Shown: piece by piece, positions 43,229-54,804 of the stretch
Position numbering within the stretch: the stretch's first letter is position 1
Layout: every line of letters starts with the position of its first letter
NCBI RefSeq assembly: GCF_011386835.1
Contig: NC_088800.1
Location: forward strand, 24,170,572-24,234,571
DNA length: 64,000 nucleotides
Direction of reading: 5' to 3'
Source of the DNA: Chrysemys picta bellii
Lineage: Eukaryota > Chordata > Testudines > Emydidae
Program-made: the position numbers and the translations under genes
Notes under the pieces: generated by a model
What the model was told of the DNA's origin: nothing
Databases searched by the model: none
The model's input: only the letters and a program-made list of their open reading frames with translations

Positions 43229-43480
43229 TATAGGAACAGAGGAATTGCCAGACTTGATCAGACCCAAGCTCCATCAAGTCCAGTATCATGTCTCCAACAG
43301 TGGCCAGTAGCAGATGCTTCAGAGGAGTGTGTGTTTAAAAAAACCAAAAACCTGCAGTAGGTAAATATGGAATAATCAGCTCCCTGCATAGATCTCCTTC
43401 TCATCTCTAATAGTTAGAGATTGCCTTAAGCCCTGAAGCACAAGGTTTAATATCCTGTCAAAATATTTTGTTATAAATAA
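43229..43480 (-). mobile_element. CR1 LINE 3' fragment
   Basis: Plus-strand GGAACAGAGGAATTGCCAGAC, CCAGTATCATGTCTCCAACA, GTGGCCAGTAGCAGATGCTT and CTGAAGCACAAGGTTTAATA match, reversed, the same CR1 type as 50277-51200. Confidence 0.8.
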
Positions 43481-45061
43481 TTATAATTCTAGATGGAAAA
43501 AAAACCCCTATATTTTGTATAAAAGAATGTACAGTAATAGAGTGAGTTTCTGCTTTGTGAGAAAAACAATTGAATTGGGATAACTGTGCTCTATTAGCAT
43601 GATTTATTTCCATTTATATTCAAAACTGACGAGATTAACTATTGACTGTTAATGCCAGAAATTGATGCAGATGTTCAGGGCTGTGTATAGGAAACAGATA
43701 AGCATTTGAAGGACACAACTGTTTGTCTGCATACAGCCATGCTTTGGCTGCTAGATAATTAACAGCTTTGCAACAAAGTCCTTAATGACATTTAATTTTG
43801 CACAAATGCTATGAAAATGCAAATCACTATTGAAATATTGGACTAATTTTAATATATTTAGCCAACTTAATTGAGATGGAAAACAAATTTGTTAATTAAA
43901 AATGTCATAAAGCTCCATGCTCCATATTTTTCCTGTCTTATTATCAAAGCCTTCAGCTTTCAATAAGCCAGATTGCGAAAGGCCCTTACATGTGTTCACA
44001 GGCGTGTGGGGGTTGGGTAAAAATATCCTCCTTTCTCCCTTGCAGATACTGCAGAAGAGCCAGTCACAGTTTCAGTCCTTGGGCTTAGGGAATCTAAAAG
44101 ATTGCTCTTCTTGGATACTCCAGGTGATATACAGCACTCCGAAGAGAGGGCCCGTCTCTGCACCAGCCCACCAACCAGGCCAGCCACACTGGTAGGGAGC
44201 AAACTGCATCATCCTAAAAGATGGAGCAGCCTGCTTAGCCCTTATGCACCCCAGAGAATTCAGGGTGGGAGTGTGGTGCCATAGGATAATTCCAATCCCT
44301 TCAACATGGGGCTTTGCCTTAAGCGGACAATGTAGCCCTCTGTGTTCAGTTCAAACAGCTAGTTAATTTAACACCTTCACTTCCAGGGGTCTTTCTAAAA
44401 AGCAAACAAACAAGGTGAGTAGATGTATTTCCCTGAGGTATGTTCTCTGTGGTTATCAAGTTCAGTCTGATGATACAAGCAGAACAACATTCCATCCAGT
44501 CCTTCCTCAGGCAGAAGTCTCAGTCCCATAATTCACTGACCTGAGTTAAATGAGGTTTTACCCACAGGCTAGACTGTGATTTTAGACACAGCCCAGAGCA
44601 AGAAATGATGCATATGTCACAGTCACAGTTCCCTCCTTGCTTTCCTTTTGGCCCAGGGAGCTAGTACTTTGCTGATGGCCTATATCAACAGCAAATAAGG
44701 ACACCTGTCAAATTGACTAAACTGAGCTGACCAGTGCATTATGGAAAGGGGGAAAGACAAAGACAAAACTTTACCCACTCCTACTCCCCGTCCATCTGCA
44801 CCTAGCTGGGGGGAGCAGCAGGTGCTTATTCCTGCAGGCCTGGAACCACTGCACAGAGGTGTAAAGAGAGTCCTTATTCCCCTGCACAGGTGCTTAGTTC
44901 AACTCAATCAATCTAGAAATCTAGGGTCAGGCCCAAAATGTACAAAAAAAGCCCTTAATTGAGTTAATACATTCAATCTACCTAGGCCAGTAGCAATCCA
45001 TGAAATTTGTTGTTCTATGCAGTAGCATTAAGACATGAATTTTTAGAATCATCATCTATAG
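43481..45061. other. No gene seen
   Basis: No supported gene and no named repeat. Frames at 43917-44284 lack motifs. Confidence 0.45.
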
Positions 45062-45293
45062 CAGTGTTTCCCAAACTTAGGACACCACTTGTTTAGGGAA
45101 AGCCCCTGGCGGGCCGGGCCAGTTTGTTTACCGGCACCGCCACTTCCAGCAGCTCCCATTGGCCTGGAGCAGTGAACCACAGCCAGTGGGAGCCGCGATT
45201 GGCCAGACCTGTGGACGCGGCAGGTAAACAAACCGGCCTGGCCCGCCAGGGGCTTTCCCTACACAAGTGGCGTCCCAAGTTTGGGAAACACTG
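45062..45293. mobile_element. Palindromic hAT MITE, internally deleted, perfect 8-bp TSD
   Basis: Starts CAGTGTTTCCCAAACTTAGG and ends GTTTGGGAAACACTG. ATCTATAG flanks both sides (45054-45061 and 45294-45301). It is the same family as 33549-33881 but 232 bp instead of 333 bp: the left arm is missing about 100 bases between GTTTGTTTACCG and CACTTCCAGCAGCTCCC, so the hairpin is lopsided. Confidence 0.92.
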
Positions 45294-45494
45294 ATCTATA
45301 GATCTCCGTAAGAATGATGGGAACCATATTACATTTTCATTGTCAACCTCTGGACAGGCAGCAACAACATTGAACTAAATTTGCATTTCATAGGTAGAAC
45401 CCACACATTTTTCACAGATATGATAAAATATCTGAATAAAACATCAGAATAATATTTCTCTGGCCTGTGTGTCTTTTTTGAACGTAGGGGAAAA

Positions 45495-45678
45495 GAGCAG
45501 CTACTGGAATTTTTACCACTGTTTTGCAGAACAGGTCTAAATAACAATGGTAAGAACACCTGCAATTGGTCTCCATGACAACTCCCACTGTTGCTAGCAC
45601 TGGTGGAGCTGGACCAGTGGTACAACAGTGGAAGACTTTCAGATAAAGCTCAATGTCAGCAACGCTTTTACAGTCCAT
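45495..45678 (-). repeat. Inverted-pair repeat of unknown origin, copy B
   Basis: Reverse complement of 42604-42782 at about 97% over the core. On the minus strand an 88-codon frame runs through it (45678-45412); a similar but shorter frame exists in copy A, so the reading may be conserved by recency alone. Outside the shared segment the flanks differ. Confidence 0.85.
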
Positions 45679-47395
45679 TCCTCTCTGGAATGCATAAACT
45701 CAACTACTTACCTCAAAGGTTTGCAACACACAGAGTTCTACTCTGTCAGCAACAGTGTAACTGGGCGAATGCAAGGAAACACTCATTTTGCACAATATTT
45801 CAGCTCATAACTTTGGAACTTTGGAAAAGTGCCGAAATTCTCAGAGGGCCCTGATTATAATCCTACTAAATGGAACTCACCTCTGTATGTGTTCCAAAAC
45901 TACACTAAGACACATCTGCTTATCCAGTATGATTTTATTTAGCTCATGCTTTGTGACATTCCCATCTTGGCATGTCCAAGTATGGGGTAAACAACAGAAT
46001 AGTCTGATCGCTCATACAGTTCCTAAATTCACACAAAATGAGGATTTCAGGGATGTATAATGATGATTGTCATCAAATGTTTGGTATGAATCCAACTTGA
46101 TCATAAACATTTCTGAACATACAAGCTCTCATTGAAAATGAGGAGACTTCCCTCAAGATTTGTTGTGTTATGATGAAGGTTGAGTGAAACCTCACTGAAG
46201 CTGGTCTGTGCGACCACCAGCCTTCATTCCAGATAAATATATGAAGCAGATAAGCTCCTTTTTGGAGTAAGGTAGCTGAAACAATGGGAGCAACCATCCA
46301 AAACACAGGCCCACCACCAGCAAGGCCAATCAGAAACTGAGCTGGTGTGTTGATGGGTTTTGCTGGATATTGTTTGTAGGTTTCTGTGAGCAGAGGCAGC
46401 CGAAGGACAGACAGCAACATGCAGCAGGAAAGCTGAGAAGAAAGAAAGGGGAGTACTGGGAACGTGGCCCTGAGAGAGAGAATAAGCTTTTTGGGCAGAG
46501 CACTGATTGTAAAGAGGCCTGGAACTGTGAACAAAGAAACTGCTTCCTCTTGATTGATTCTCACTATGTTCAGGAAAACAGGACTTTGTCTATTTTTTGC
46601 AAATAAACAAGTATTTCTTTGATACAATCCTCCATCACCAATTTCTCCTCCTAATGGAAACAACCCACAAGCTCCTGAATGTTGGCAAACTGCTCAGGCT
46701 AAAAGGGGTAACAGCTATATGTAAATATAAATTTGTTTAAATAGACAAAGACCACCTGCTTCATTGGTTAGGCCGTAGACACACAGGCCAGATAAAAATC
46801 TCTTGATAGCAGTGTGGCTGCTGCTTATTCACATCCTCCTCTTACATATAGCACCATTTCAGATCTAAGTAACAAACCCTCTCCCAAAGATTTCCTGGAC
46901 TCCAACTTGCATAAATACTTTGCTGAACCTGTCCGATGAGCTACACTATTTACTAGTCATGGGTCTCCCTTTGATTGATTGATAAATTACTCATTCATGT
47001 GGTGCAGATTTTTCTTCATGACAGCTGAGTCCCTCCACACCTGCATTTCATGTAGCAGAGATTCAACTTTTTTCAGAAGCTGCTTTCCTTGGTTTTAGGG
47101 AACACAGCTGTGAATTGTCACATGTTTTTTTTTAACTTCAAGCAGGTTTGCAAAAGTAAATGTCATATAAGTCATTTGATAGCCTGCAAATGACACCTAC
47201 CTGCCACTTGCTATTTGCTTTGTTGATGTACAGAGAAACCCATTAGACTTGCTAACTTCACTAGCTGGTGTAGACTCTTTGTTTTATATATATATATGAC
47301 TATCCAATATTAACTATTGATCATATCCATACATGAGCCATATTTACATAATTTCTCACTGATTTTACAGCAAACATATACATTCGACGATCACT
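45679..47395. other. No gene seen; possible repeat at 46370-46670
   Basis: The longest frame (196 codons, minus strand 46663-46073) has no domain. On the plus strand 46370-46670 (CAACATGCAGCAGGAAAGCT, CTGGAACTGTGAACAAAG, an AATAAA at 46602, then CAATCCTCCATCACC) resembles a repeat I remember in turtles, but class and ends are unknown. A (TA)n stretch lies at 47286-47297. Confidence 0.4.
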
Positions 47396-47600
47396 AAGGC
47401 CAATGGGAGCTGCTGGATGCGGTGCGGGCCGAGGGACGTACTGGCCACCACTTCCAGAAGCTCCCATTGGCCTGGAGCAGCATACCGCGGCCAGTGGGAG
47501 CCGCGATCGGCTGGACTTGCGGACGTAGCAGGTAAACAAACCGGCCTGGCCCGCCAGGGGTTTCCCTGCACAAGCGGTGGAACAAGTTTGGGAAACAGGT
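47396..47600. mobile_element. Broken copy of the CAGTGTTTCCC hAT palindrome
   Basis: AAGGCCAATGGGAGCTGCTG, CCATTGGCCTGGAGCAGC, GGTAAACAAACCGGCCTGGC and CAGGGGTTTCCCTGC followed by GTTTGGGAAACAGG correspond to the loop and right arm of 33549-33881. The left arm and left terminus are missing, so no duplication can be identified. Confidence 0.8.
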
Positions 47601-48799
47601 GCCACAGGACCCTCTGTTGCTTTTTACTGCTCCTGGCTGTGGCTTGCAAGCAGAGATAGGTGTCTGCCTGGTGTTAGGCACCTAAGTAGTTTAGCACACA
47701 CTCTTCTTGTCAGCATCTCCTATCGGCTAACTTAGACAGTTCCTTACCTAGCTTGCTCACTTCTATGGATCCCATTCTTAGGCACTTATCTCTCCCCATG
47801 CATTGTATAGGGAGCCTGGGTGTCTAATTCAGGCTTTGTGGGTCTCAGCTGCAGTTCCAGTACTGTAGCCGTAACCCTACAGCCTCTAAATTTCACCATC
47901 TCACACATTCAATGACGTTTATATTTTAGATTTCTTCTGTAATGTGTTTTTAGTATGTCACTTTAATTGTTTGGATTTCGTTAGTATCTTGTTTTCAACC
48001 TGTGATTTCAACTGGGTTAAGTGGGTCTTGTCTAGTAGCTGAGTGGGAAGTATCTACGACTTAGAAATCATTCATTCTCGTTTACTTAAAAAAGAAACAG
48101 TTTTCTTTTTTTCTATAGCCACAAATGCTGAATCATTTTGTAGTAGTTTTGTTTGTATGAAGACAACGGGTCCTTTACAGCACTATAGAGTTTGATCAAA
48201 TATTTATCTGTTTCGACATACTTTACTTAGCTGCAATACTCATTTGAAAGCTGTTTATAGCTGAATTTTGCCCTGTTCACACAGGCTGGACCAAATGTGT
48301 TATAACCCTATTGGGCCACAAGCTGGTTTTACAACCACAGTTGAACTCAATTGTTTTCTGTTTAGGTCAGGTCTAAAAATAGAACCATCATAAATACAGA
48401 TCTCACTGCTTCTCAGCTTGAGATCCAGATCTGCTTTGAAAGCTGTTTTTTTCAGTTGGTAGTGTGTCCATAAAGATATGCTGTGTATTATATTTGTTCA
48501 AATTGTCTGTCTCTTTTCATTACCATTACTGTTGAATTTGGTTTGCTTCACAGAGAAGCACTGGGTTTTTAGGCTGAGTGCTAACAAAATCAAAGAAATA
48601 TTAATGTTTGGTGCTAACATCTTAATCCCCTTAACCTAAGTGATGCTAGAATCAGATGGAAATTTTGGGTTATATTATATTGTTTTTAGATAACTGTAAG
48701 CCTTGTTGCCTTTCTGGATGGTGTTTGTCACTTAATTGGATTTTGGGTCCAGACTGATTACATGTATGGACAAAATTATTTATTTTCTCCTTCTATTGG
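47601..48799. other. No gene seen
   Basis: Short frames only; nothing recognised. Confidence 0.45.
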
Positions 48800-49530
48800 C
48801 AGTTCATGTTCTTTGATTTCACCTTCAGGTTCTTTACAACATCCCCTTATGTCCTCATGTTATCCTATACACCCTGTCATTCCATATCCTTCCTTCTGAG
48901 TGCTCGCTTCAAAGCTCATCTGGAACTATCAAGGCTCTTCTCAACTCTGCTCACATTTCATCCTATACTCCCTCTGACCATATCTTCCCTTTTAAATGGT
49001 TGGGCTGAGTCCTCAGTTGTGCTGAGTTTTACACCTGACACAACTAAGGAGAAGTGACACATGGTTCTAACCCACCTTTTCTGCTCCACCCATGCTGGGC
49101 TGCTGGAGTCCAAAACTGTCTTGCTGTATAACTTAGAGTAGGTGTCTTTGCCAGCTATACGCCACCTAAGGATTTTCCTCTGTCAAAGGGAGTTTGGCGT
49201 TGCCCCATTAGAATTCTTTGAGGAACTGCTGGATCAAGGGTTCTCCCCCCATTCTTAGTCTTTTTGCACATTTTTGCATATAATCCCTTATGCTTGTAAC
49301 AGCCTCCCAATGGTCTCCTTCCAATCTCTCCTTAAAACTCACTTCTGCTATGAAACATTTCTAGGCCGATCTACACACAGTCATGGCATCCGTGCCTTGT
49401 TGACTTGTGGACCATATTAGTCAGACTCAGACTGCAAGCTCCTCAGGCCTGAAGCTGGTCTTCTGCAGTGTTTTGTAAAGTGCTGTGCTTATTCTGAGCA
49501 CTGTACACAGAATAATAACCACCAGACTTT
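48800..49530 (+). mobile_element. L2-like LINE, C-terminus and 3' end
   Basis: Reading near 49293 gives NSLPMVSFQSLLKTHFCYET, the typical C-terminal words of L2-clade ORF2 (WNSLP...SFKSLLKTHLF). It is followed by CAGACTGCAAGCTCCTCAGG and AAAGTGCTGTGCTTATTCTG, with an AATAATAAC tail at 49511, a typical L2 3' end. The part before 49200 is probably the same element but more decayed, so the left limit is approximate. Confidence 0.7.
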
Positions 49531-50276
49531 AAAGAGATTCAAACACTAGATCTATTTTCTAACCTGCATTAAAAACAACAGTCATTTGATTGCCCATGAT
49601 TTCTGCCACTTTGGCTCACGCAGACATAGGCCAGGCAGTCTAATGTTCTCACAGGTTGCCACCTGCAGATGTTTCTTTGTTGATATAGTTTTTGTTTTTT
49701 AATTGTCTTCCTGGTTCTTCAGGATACAGTGGGAACCATTTAAAGAGTGAATATTTTCCATGCTGCAGTAGCTCAGCACTATCTGCTATTCTAAGTATTA
49801 TCTGGAAACTCTATGAAGTGCTGACAAACCAGACTACCTTTCTGCAAATGTCTAAAGACATTAGGACTTAATCATCATAATTAAAAAGCCAAACAAAAAT
49901 CACTCTGATATTCAACCTCATGACCTCGTGTTGCTTCCCATTCCTCCTACAACTTGCTTGTGTAGATTATTAACTCCTTATACTAACCCCTGCCATTTGA
50001 CTGGGATATAGAACTTTTTGTTACCCTGACCTATGTCAGGTGAATGGGGCCAGGAAATAGAGTCACTTACCAACTCTGCTGTGTGTCACTCCTTCAATAT
50101 AGGGTCAGGGATTGTGCACATCTTCCTACTGGTCTGTAAAGCATGTAGCAGTCTGTTGGTGCGATAGAAATAGCAAAGCAATAATAACATTTAAGCAGAG
50201 GCAGATATCTTTACTATACATAGCGTACTCAGGGTGGTAAATGTTGAGCTCTTAATGGAATCCTCTGTAAGTGTAA
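49531..50276. other. No gene seen
   Basis: Nothing recognised. Confidence 0.45.
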
Positions 50277-51200
50277 CAGGAACATAGGTATTGCCATTCT
50301 GGATCAGACCAGCAGACTTCCTACTCCAGTATCCTAACCAAATCAGTGGCCAAACCTAGATGCTTCAGAAGATGGTGTAAGAACCCTGCAGTAGGTAGCT
50401 GTGGAATAGTCTGCTCTTCACATGGGTCTCATCCTGATTTGTAACAATTAGCAATTGACATAAGCACAAGGTTTAATATCACTTCCAGAATGTTTATTGT
50501 CATTAGTTATGAAAAATCTGGATATTCTTGGTTATCCATGAAAATATCCGATCCTTTTTTTGTATCTTGTTAAGTGCTCGGCCTCAACAAGTTCCTGTGG
50601 CAATGAGTTCCACAGGTTTTTTACATGTTCTGCAAAAAAGTATTTCTTTTTATCAGTTTTAAATTCCCTATTTTTAATTTAATTGAATGTCCCCTTGCTA
50701 TTGTGTTATGAGATAGGGAGAACAGATCTACCTTCTCTAGACCATTCTTTGTTACATATTTCTATCATCTAATTTATCTCAATTCTATGGGCATTTCTAC
50801 ATAAACACTGTGCGTACCACACTGGCGTGTAAATCTACTGTGTTCCAGTGTGCCTTGCACTAACTGTCCATGTGGATCCTGCTGCTGTGCACTAAAAGTT
50901 CCCTAATACACACTGCTGTACAGTGCTGTAGATTTACATCCAAGCCTTGCTGTGCAGTATGTATTAGTGTAGACATGTCCTCTAAGGTAAGAGCTCCAAT
51001 CTTTTCAATCTCTCTTCATATGAGAGTTTTCCCATGCCTTTGATCTTTCTCCTTGCTGTTCTCTGAGCACGTTCCACTTCTGCAATATCCTGCACTCTTG
51101 GTGAGACCACACCACTGATTGATAAAAAGGCATTCTGATAGTTTTAGTGTTCTTCTCCATCCTATGCCTTTTGCATTCTAACATCTAATGCTCTACCCTC
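50277..51200 (-). mobile_element. CR1 LINE copy with nested MITE
   Basis: Plus-strand AGGAACATAGGTATTGCCAT, GGATCAGACCAGCAGACTTC, AGATGCTTCAGAAGATGGTG and AATGAGTTCCACAGGTTTTT are the reversed CR1 3' end and ORF2 C-terminal region. After the MITE (50788-50980) CR1 words resume: GAGCTCCAATCTTTTCAATC and TCTTCATATGAGAGTTTTCC. The right limit is approximate. Confidence 0.8.
50788..50980. mobile_element. MITE nested in CR1
   Basis: GGGCATTTCTACATAAACAC on the left and TTAGTGTAGACATGTCC on the right form inverted ends. Internal symmetry includes GTGTAAATCTACTGTG and CTGTAGATTTACATCC. CR1 sequence is continuous once it is removed. TCTA on both edges could be a short target duplication but may be chance. 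Confidence 0.65.
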
Positions 51201-54053
51201 TTTGGACCACAGCTGTGCATTGAACAGAGGTTATAACTGAACTGCAGTGCTAGCCAAGCCAGGTAACTTTCTTGGGTTGATAGAACCCTACAGGTGTAAG
51301 AATAGTTTAATTTTCCCCCTTTAAAGAGCATTACTTTGCAACTTTTTCTTCTATGTGGATCTATTGGCGCTATCTCAGAACTGCAGTTTGCCCGTGGATT
51401 AATACTTTGCCTGCCTTTTCCCCGGTCACTGCTGTGACAGTTTGGATTTGGAATCATTTTACACCCACTTTGCACAGGTGTGAGCTGGACTACACAAGAT
51501 GCAAGGCAAGGGGGTTCAATTTCCAGGTTCTGAGCACCTGGCAGCTCCCAGTCACTTCAACAGGAGCTGCTGAGTACATAGCACCTCTGAGAACAGGGCT
51601 TCCATTTGACTATTTCTTATAGTAAGTTGTATGTGTTGTGCTCCTCATATTTCCTATTATTGTTACCATTAAATTGCCAAAGAAGATCATACTTTGAATA
51701 ACTATTGGGTCTCTCCAGCTAGACATAACAGGACCATTTTCTCTGAAATTACATTTTTCTCCCAGCACATAAATTGTGTCATAACATTGTGTTAAATAAT
51801 TTTTTTGGTAAAATGTTGAAGTGTTTAACTTTGGTAGTTGGACATTAGATTGTAATGGACTAACACCAGACTGTAAGCTACCCATAAGACTCTTGTAAGC
51901 ATTTTCAGACTTCCCTTGTTTTTCAGTGGTTTGCAACTTGGCTGTAGAAATCTGCTCTGAGCTGAATATTTGGCATCTTGATCTTGCAAATACTTATGCC
52001 TGGACTTAACTTTGAGCATGTTGAACTCACGGGCACATGTGTATGCCTTTGCAGGATTGGAGACCAAGACCTTAACAACAGGAACAAAAAGGCTTGTCTA
52101 TAAAGGACAAACTACAAATTTGATATTTTAGATGCTTTTTTTGGGCTCTAATAGCTTTGAAGTGATTTTTATTTTTAAACAAAGTCTAAGGAGGAACTTG
52201 TACTGATACTTAAAATAAAAAGATTATGCACACAAACAGAATAGCCATCATTCTGATCTAAGGCAAAACTGTAAAGTTAACTATATAATGTTACTTTGGT
52301 ATTGGCTGTATTCCTTATGCTTATTATAGAAACTGAGTAATGCTGCAGAGGCTCAGATGATGCTTTGTAGGTGGCAAAGGCAATTGACAAAGGCTAGGAA
52401 TTTTAATAGTCTAAAGGAGTTAGGTGCCTTACTGCCATTGAAAGTCAAGGCGGTTGGGCAGGCAGCTCCCATTAGGAAGCATTAAAACTTCACCCAAGAT
52501 TATAAGTGCAGGCACTTCATGTGTGTATACATAATCACCTCTCTGATTCCTGGAGGTTGTCCTAATTAAATCTGATTTTTCTGAGATTGGGTCTAGCTGC
52601 GGTGTTTCACTGTGATGTAGTGAGAGGTTCTGGATGCCAAATTGGACCCTTAGTAACAAGTGCACAGAGTAAGCCTCCCATGACCCCTAGGTCACTCTGT
52701 TGCCTTCAGGGAGATTGCACAGGGGTAACTTTTTGGTAATTAATTAACAATGCTGCTGGTGATTCATAAGAAGGAATAGGGTGCAGCTTGTTCCCTTTTA
52801 TGTTGGTGCTGCAATACATAAGACAGAACTTGCTTTTGTCACTCAATATAACTCTGCATATACAGTGGGAACAGATCTGCTGACTGAGGTGCTCAAGGTC
52901 ATATGGAAGGTCAGTGGCAGAATCAGTAATAGAACTCAAGTCTTCTGACTCACTGTTCTGTTCATCAGATTTGTTAAGGTAGAATCATACTTAATGTGTT
53001 CTTCATTGTCCACCATTGGTGGAGGATGGTGAAACAGTCCCCTTATGTTGCTAGTCTTTCCCAGTTATCAGACCTCTCAGCCTTCATGATTTGGGGCTAT
53101 CTTATGATCTAGAGGTCTGTCTGCCTTCATTTTTGTGCATTGGACTGCCAGTGTTTAGGTGTTTAATACTCTCTGGCTCTGGAAAAGAGAACTTCCACTG
53201 TGCCCTCTTTCCCCTCTCCCCACCTCCTCCCTGAAATTAAACAAGCTAATTTCAGAGCACCAGCAATTTTCTAGCCTCTTTGAAACATATTCTCTAAGGT
53301 GGAGGAAAAGATTGAAGAGGGGACTGGACAAATAGTAGGGCAAAATTAAATGTGTGATGGGAACCTTTGTGGGGAGTGGAGGTGAGTGGGGGAAGGAAAG
53401 CAGAGTTCCTCCAGGGAGAAGGAGAGTTTGGGATTGAGAAGGGAGGTTTGGTGGAAGGTGAGAGTGGCAGGCAAAGTGGGGGAGAGTTGTTTCCTTGGGG
53501 ATTTGAGGGAGAAGAGAGAGAATGACAAAGGAACAGAGAGTTCAGAGAAGGTAAGTAGGAGGGGAAGGAAATGCAAAGTAACACTTTATATTGTAAACAG
53601 TTTCAATTACCTTTAACAGAAACACAGAAATCAATTTAAAATTTTGATAATAAAAGAAGCTGCCAGGGAAGAAAAGGAAAAATAAAATAAACAACTAAAC
53701 AGAAAATGTAGAAAATCTCATGAGAGAAAGTAACAGAAAAGAGATGAAAGGCTGAAGTCAGGTAAAATTAAACAGCATGCTGAAGCATGGCTTTGAGAGA
53801 CATGATTAAGAAAAATACAGACACAGAGGGAAATGTAGGAAAAAAGGAGACATGGTAACATTGTTTCAATTATTGATCATAATTGCCATTGATCTACCTC
53901 GTGAAACAAGGTGTCCATTTTTCATGGAAAAAAGAATTGTCTTGTATTATGGGAGTTTGTGAGTGTTGTGCACCACTTGTGACCAGGCTGTTTCTCCATG
54001 TTTCATCATGCATTGCCTGGCTGTGACACTGGGGGGGGGGGTACACCAGTTGT
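51201..54053. other. No gene seen
   Basis: No supported gene. The 53346-53616 purine-rich stretch (GAGGTGAGTGGGGGAAGG and similar) gives long but empty frames on both strands. Confidence 0.45.
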
Positions 54054-54338
54054 GGCTAGGTCTACACTACCCGCCCAAATCAGCGGGTAAAAATCGATCT
54101 CTCGGGGATCGAATTATCGCGTCTCGTCGGGACGTGACAATCGATTCCCGAATCGACGCACTTACTCCACCAGTGGAGGTAGGAGTAAGTGCCGTCGACG
54201 GGGAGCCGCGGAGGTCGATTTTGCCGCCATCCTCACAGCAGGGTAAGTCGGCTCCAATACGTCGAATTCAGCTACGCTATTTGCGTAGCTGAATTTGCGT
54301 ATCTTAAATCGACACCCCCCTGTAGTGAAGACCTGCCC
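54054..54338. mobile_element. MITE with GGTCTACACTAC ends
   Basis: GGCTAGGTCTACACTACC on the left is the imperfect complement of GTAGTGAAGACCTGCCC on the right. Inside are ATCGATCTCTCGGGGATCGA, GAATTCAGCTACGC and GCGTAGCTGAATTTGCG hairpins, and many CpG. From memory this is a frequent turtle MITE; superfamily undetermined because no target duplication is clear. Confidence 0.7.
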
Positions 54339-54740
54339 TGAGTCTCTGCTGATGAGGACACAGCTAAAACAATTACATTCCTCAAACCAGAGTAGTTTGA
54401 TGATTCTGCCTGCATTTCTGGACCAGCTTTTTCATTCTCAAGATATTACACCTGTTACAATGATTGCCAGAGAATTTTTTGTACAAAACGAATACTTCAG
54501 AAAGTACAGTAACAGTCTGAAAATTGAATATATTGTACCCTATAGTAAAACTAAATATATAAAACAGATGTCAGTTCTTGGTCATTTTGATCACAGAAGC
54601 CTCATGATGATTATTCCAATGTATGCTTTATCAGAGCTGGTTTTGGACCTGCCTAAATTCCATTATATAGATAACATTATTTGATCATGTTCTGATATTT
54701 ATATATGTTCAGTAACAATTGGTTTTTTCCTCTTTCCTAG
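54339..54740. other. No gene seen; possible intron upstream of candidate exon
   Basis: A 129-codon frame (54295-54684) starts inside the MITE and has no motif. The stretch ends with a pyrimidine run, GGTTTTTTCCTCTTTCCTAG, directly before the candidate exon. Confidence 0.4.
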
Positions 54741-54804
54741 CAATAAAGATCAAGTTTACATAAGTAGTTTGGCAAAAGCAAGATGGACCAGAGCTATTCA
54801 GAAG
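54741..54804 (+). CDS. Candidate 64-bp internal coding exon of an unidentified gene
   Basis: The exon is preceded by a strong acceptor (pyrimidine tract TTTTTTCCTCTTTCC then TAG at 54738-54740) and followed by GTAGGC, a plausible donor, at 54805. One base plus 21 full codons are open in a single frame, reading NKDQVYIS, then SLAKARWTRAIQK; the other two plus frames hit a stop in the exon. The peptide is basic and amphipathic, with a WTRAI word, and has a non-repetitive composition unlike the surrounding transposons. I do not recognise the protein. The neighbouring exons are not in the window or were not found. It may be a genuine short exon of a large gene or a chance combination of splice-like signals. 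Confidence 0.35.

Noticed and set aside
46073..46663. 196-codon frame on the minus strand
   Set aside because: No recognisable domain, and the composition is that of translated noncoding DNA. The plus strand here looks like part of a dispersed repeat.
54295..54684. 129-codon frame
   Set aside because: It begins inside a MITE and has no recognisable domain.
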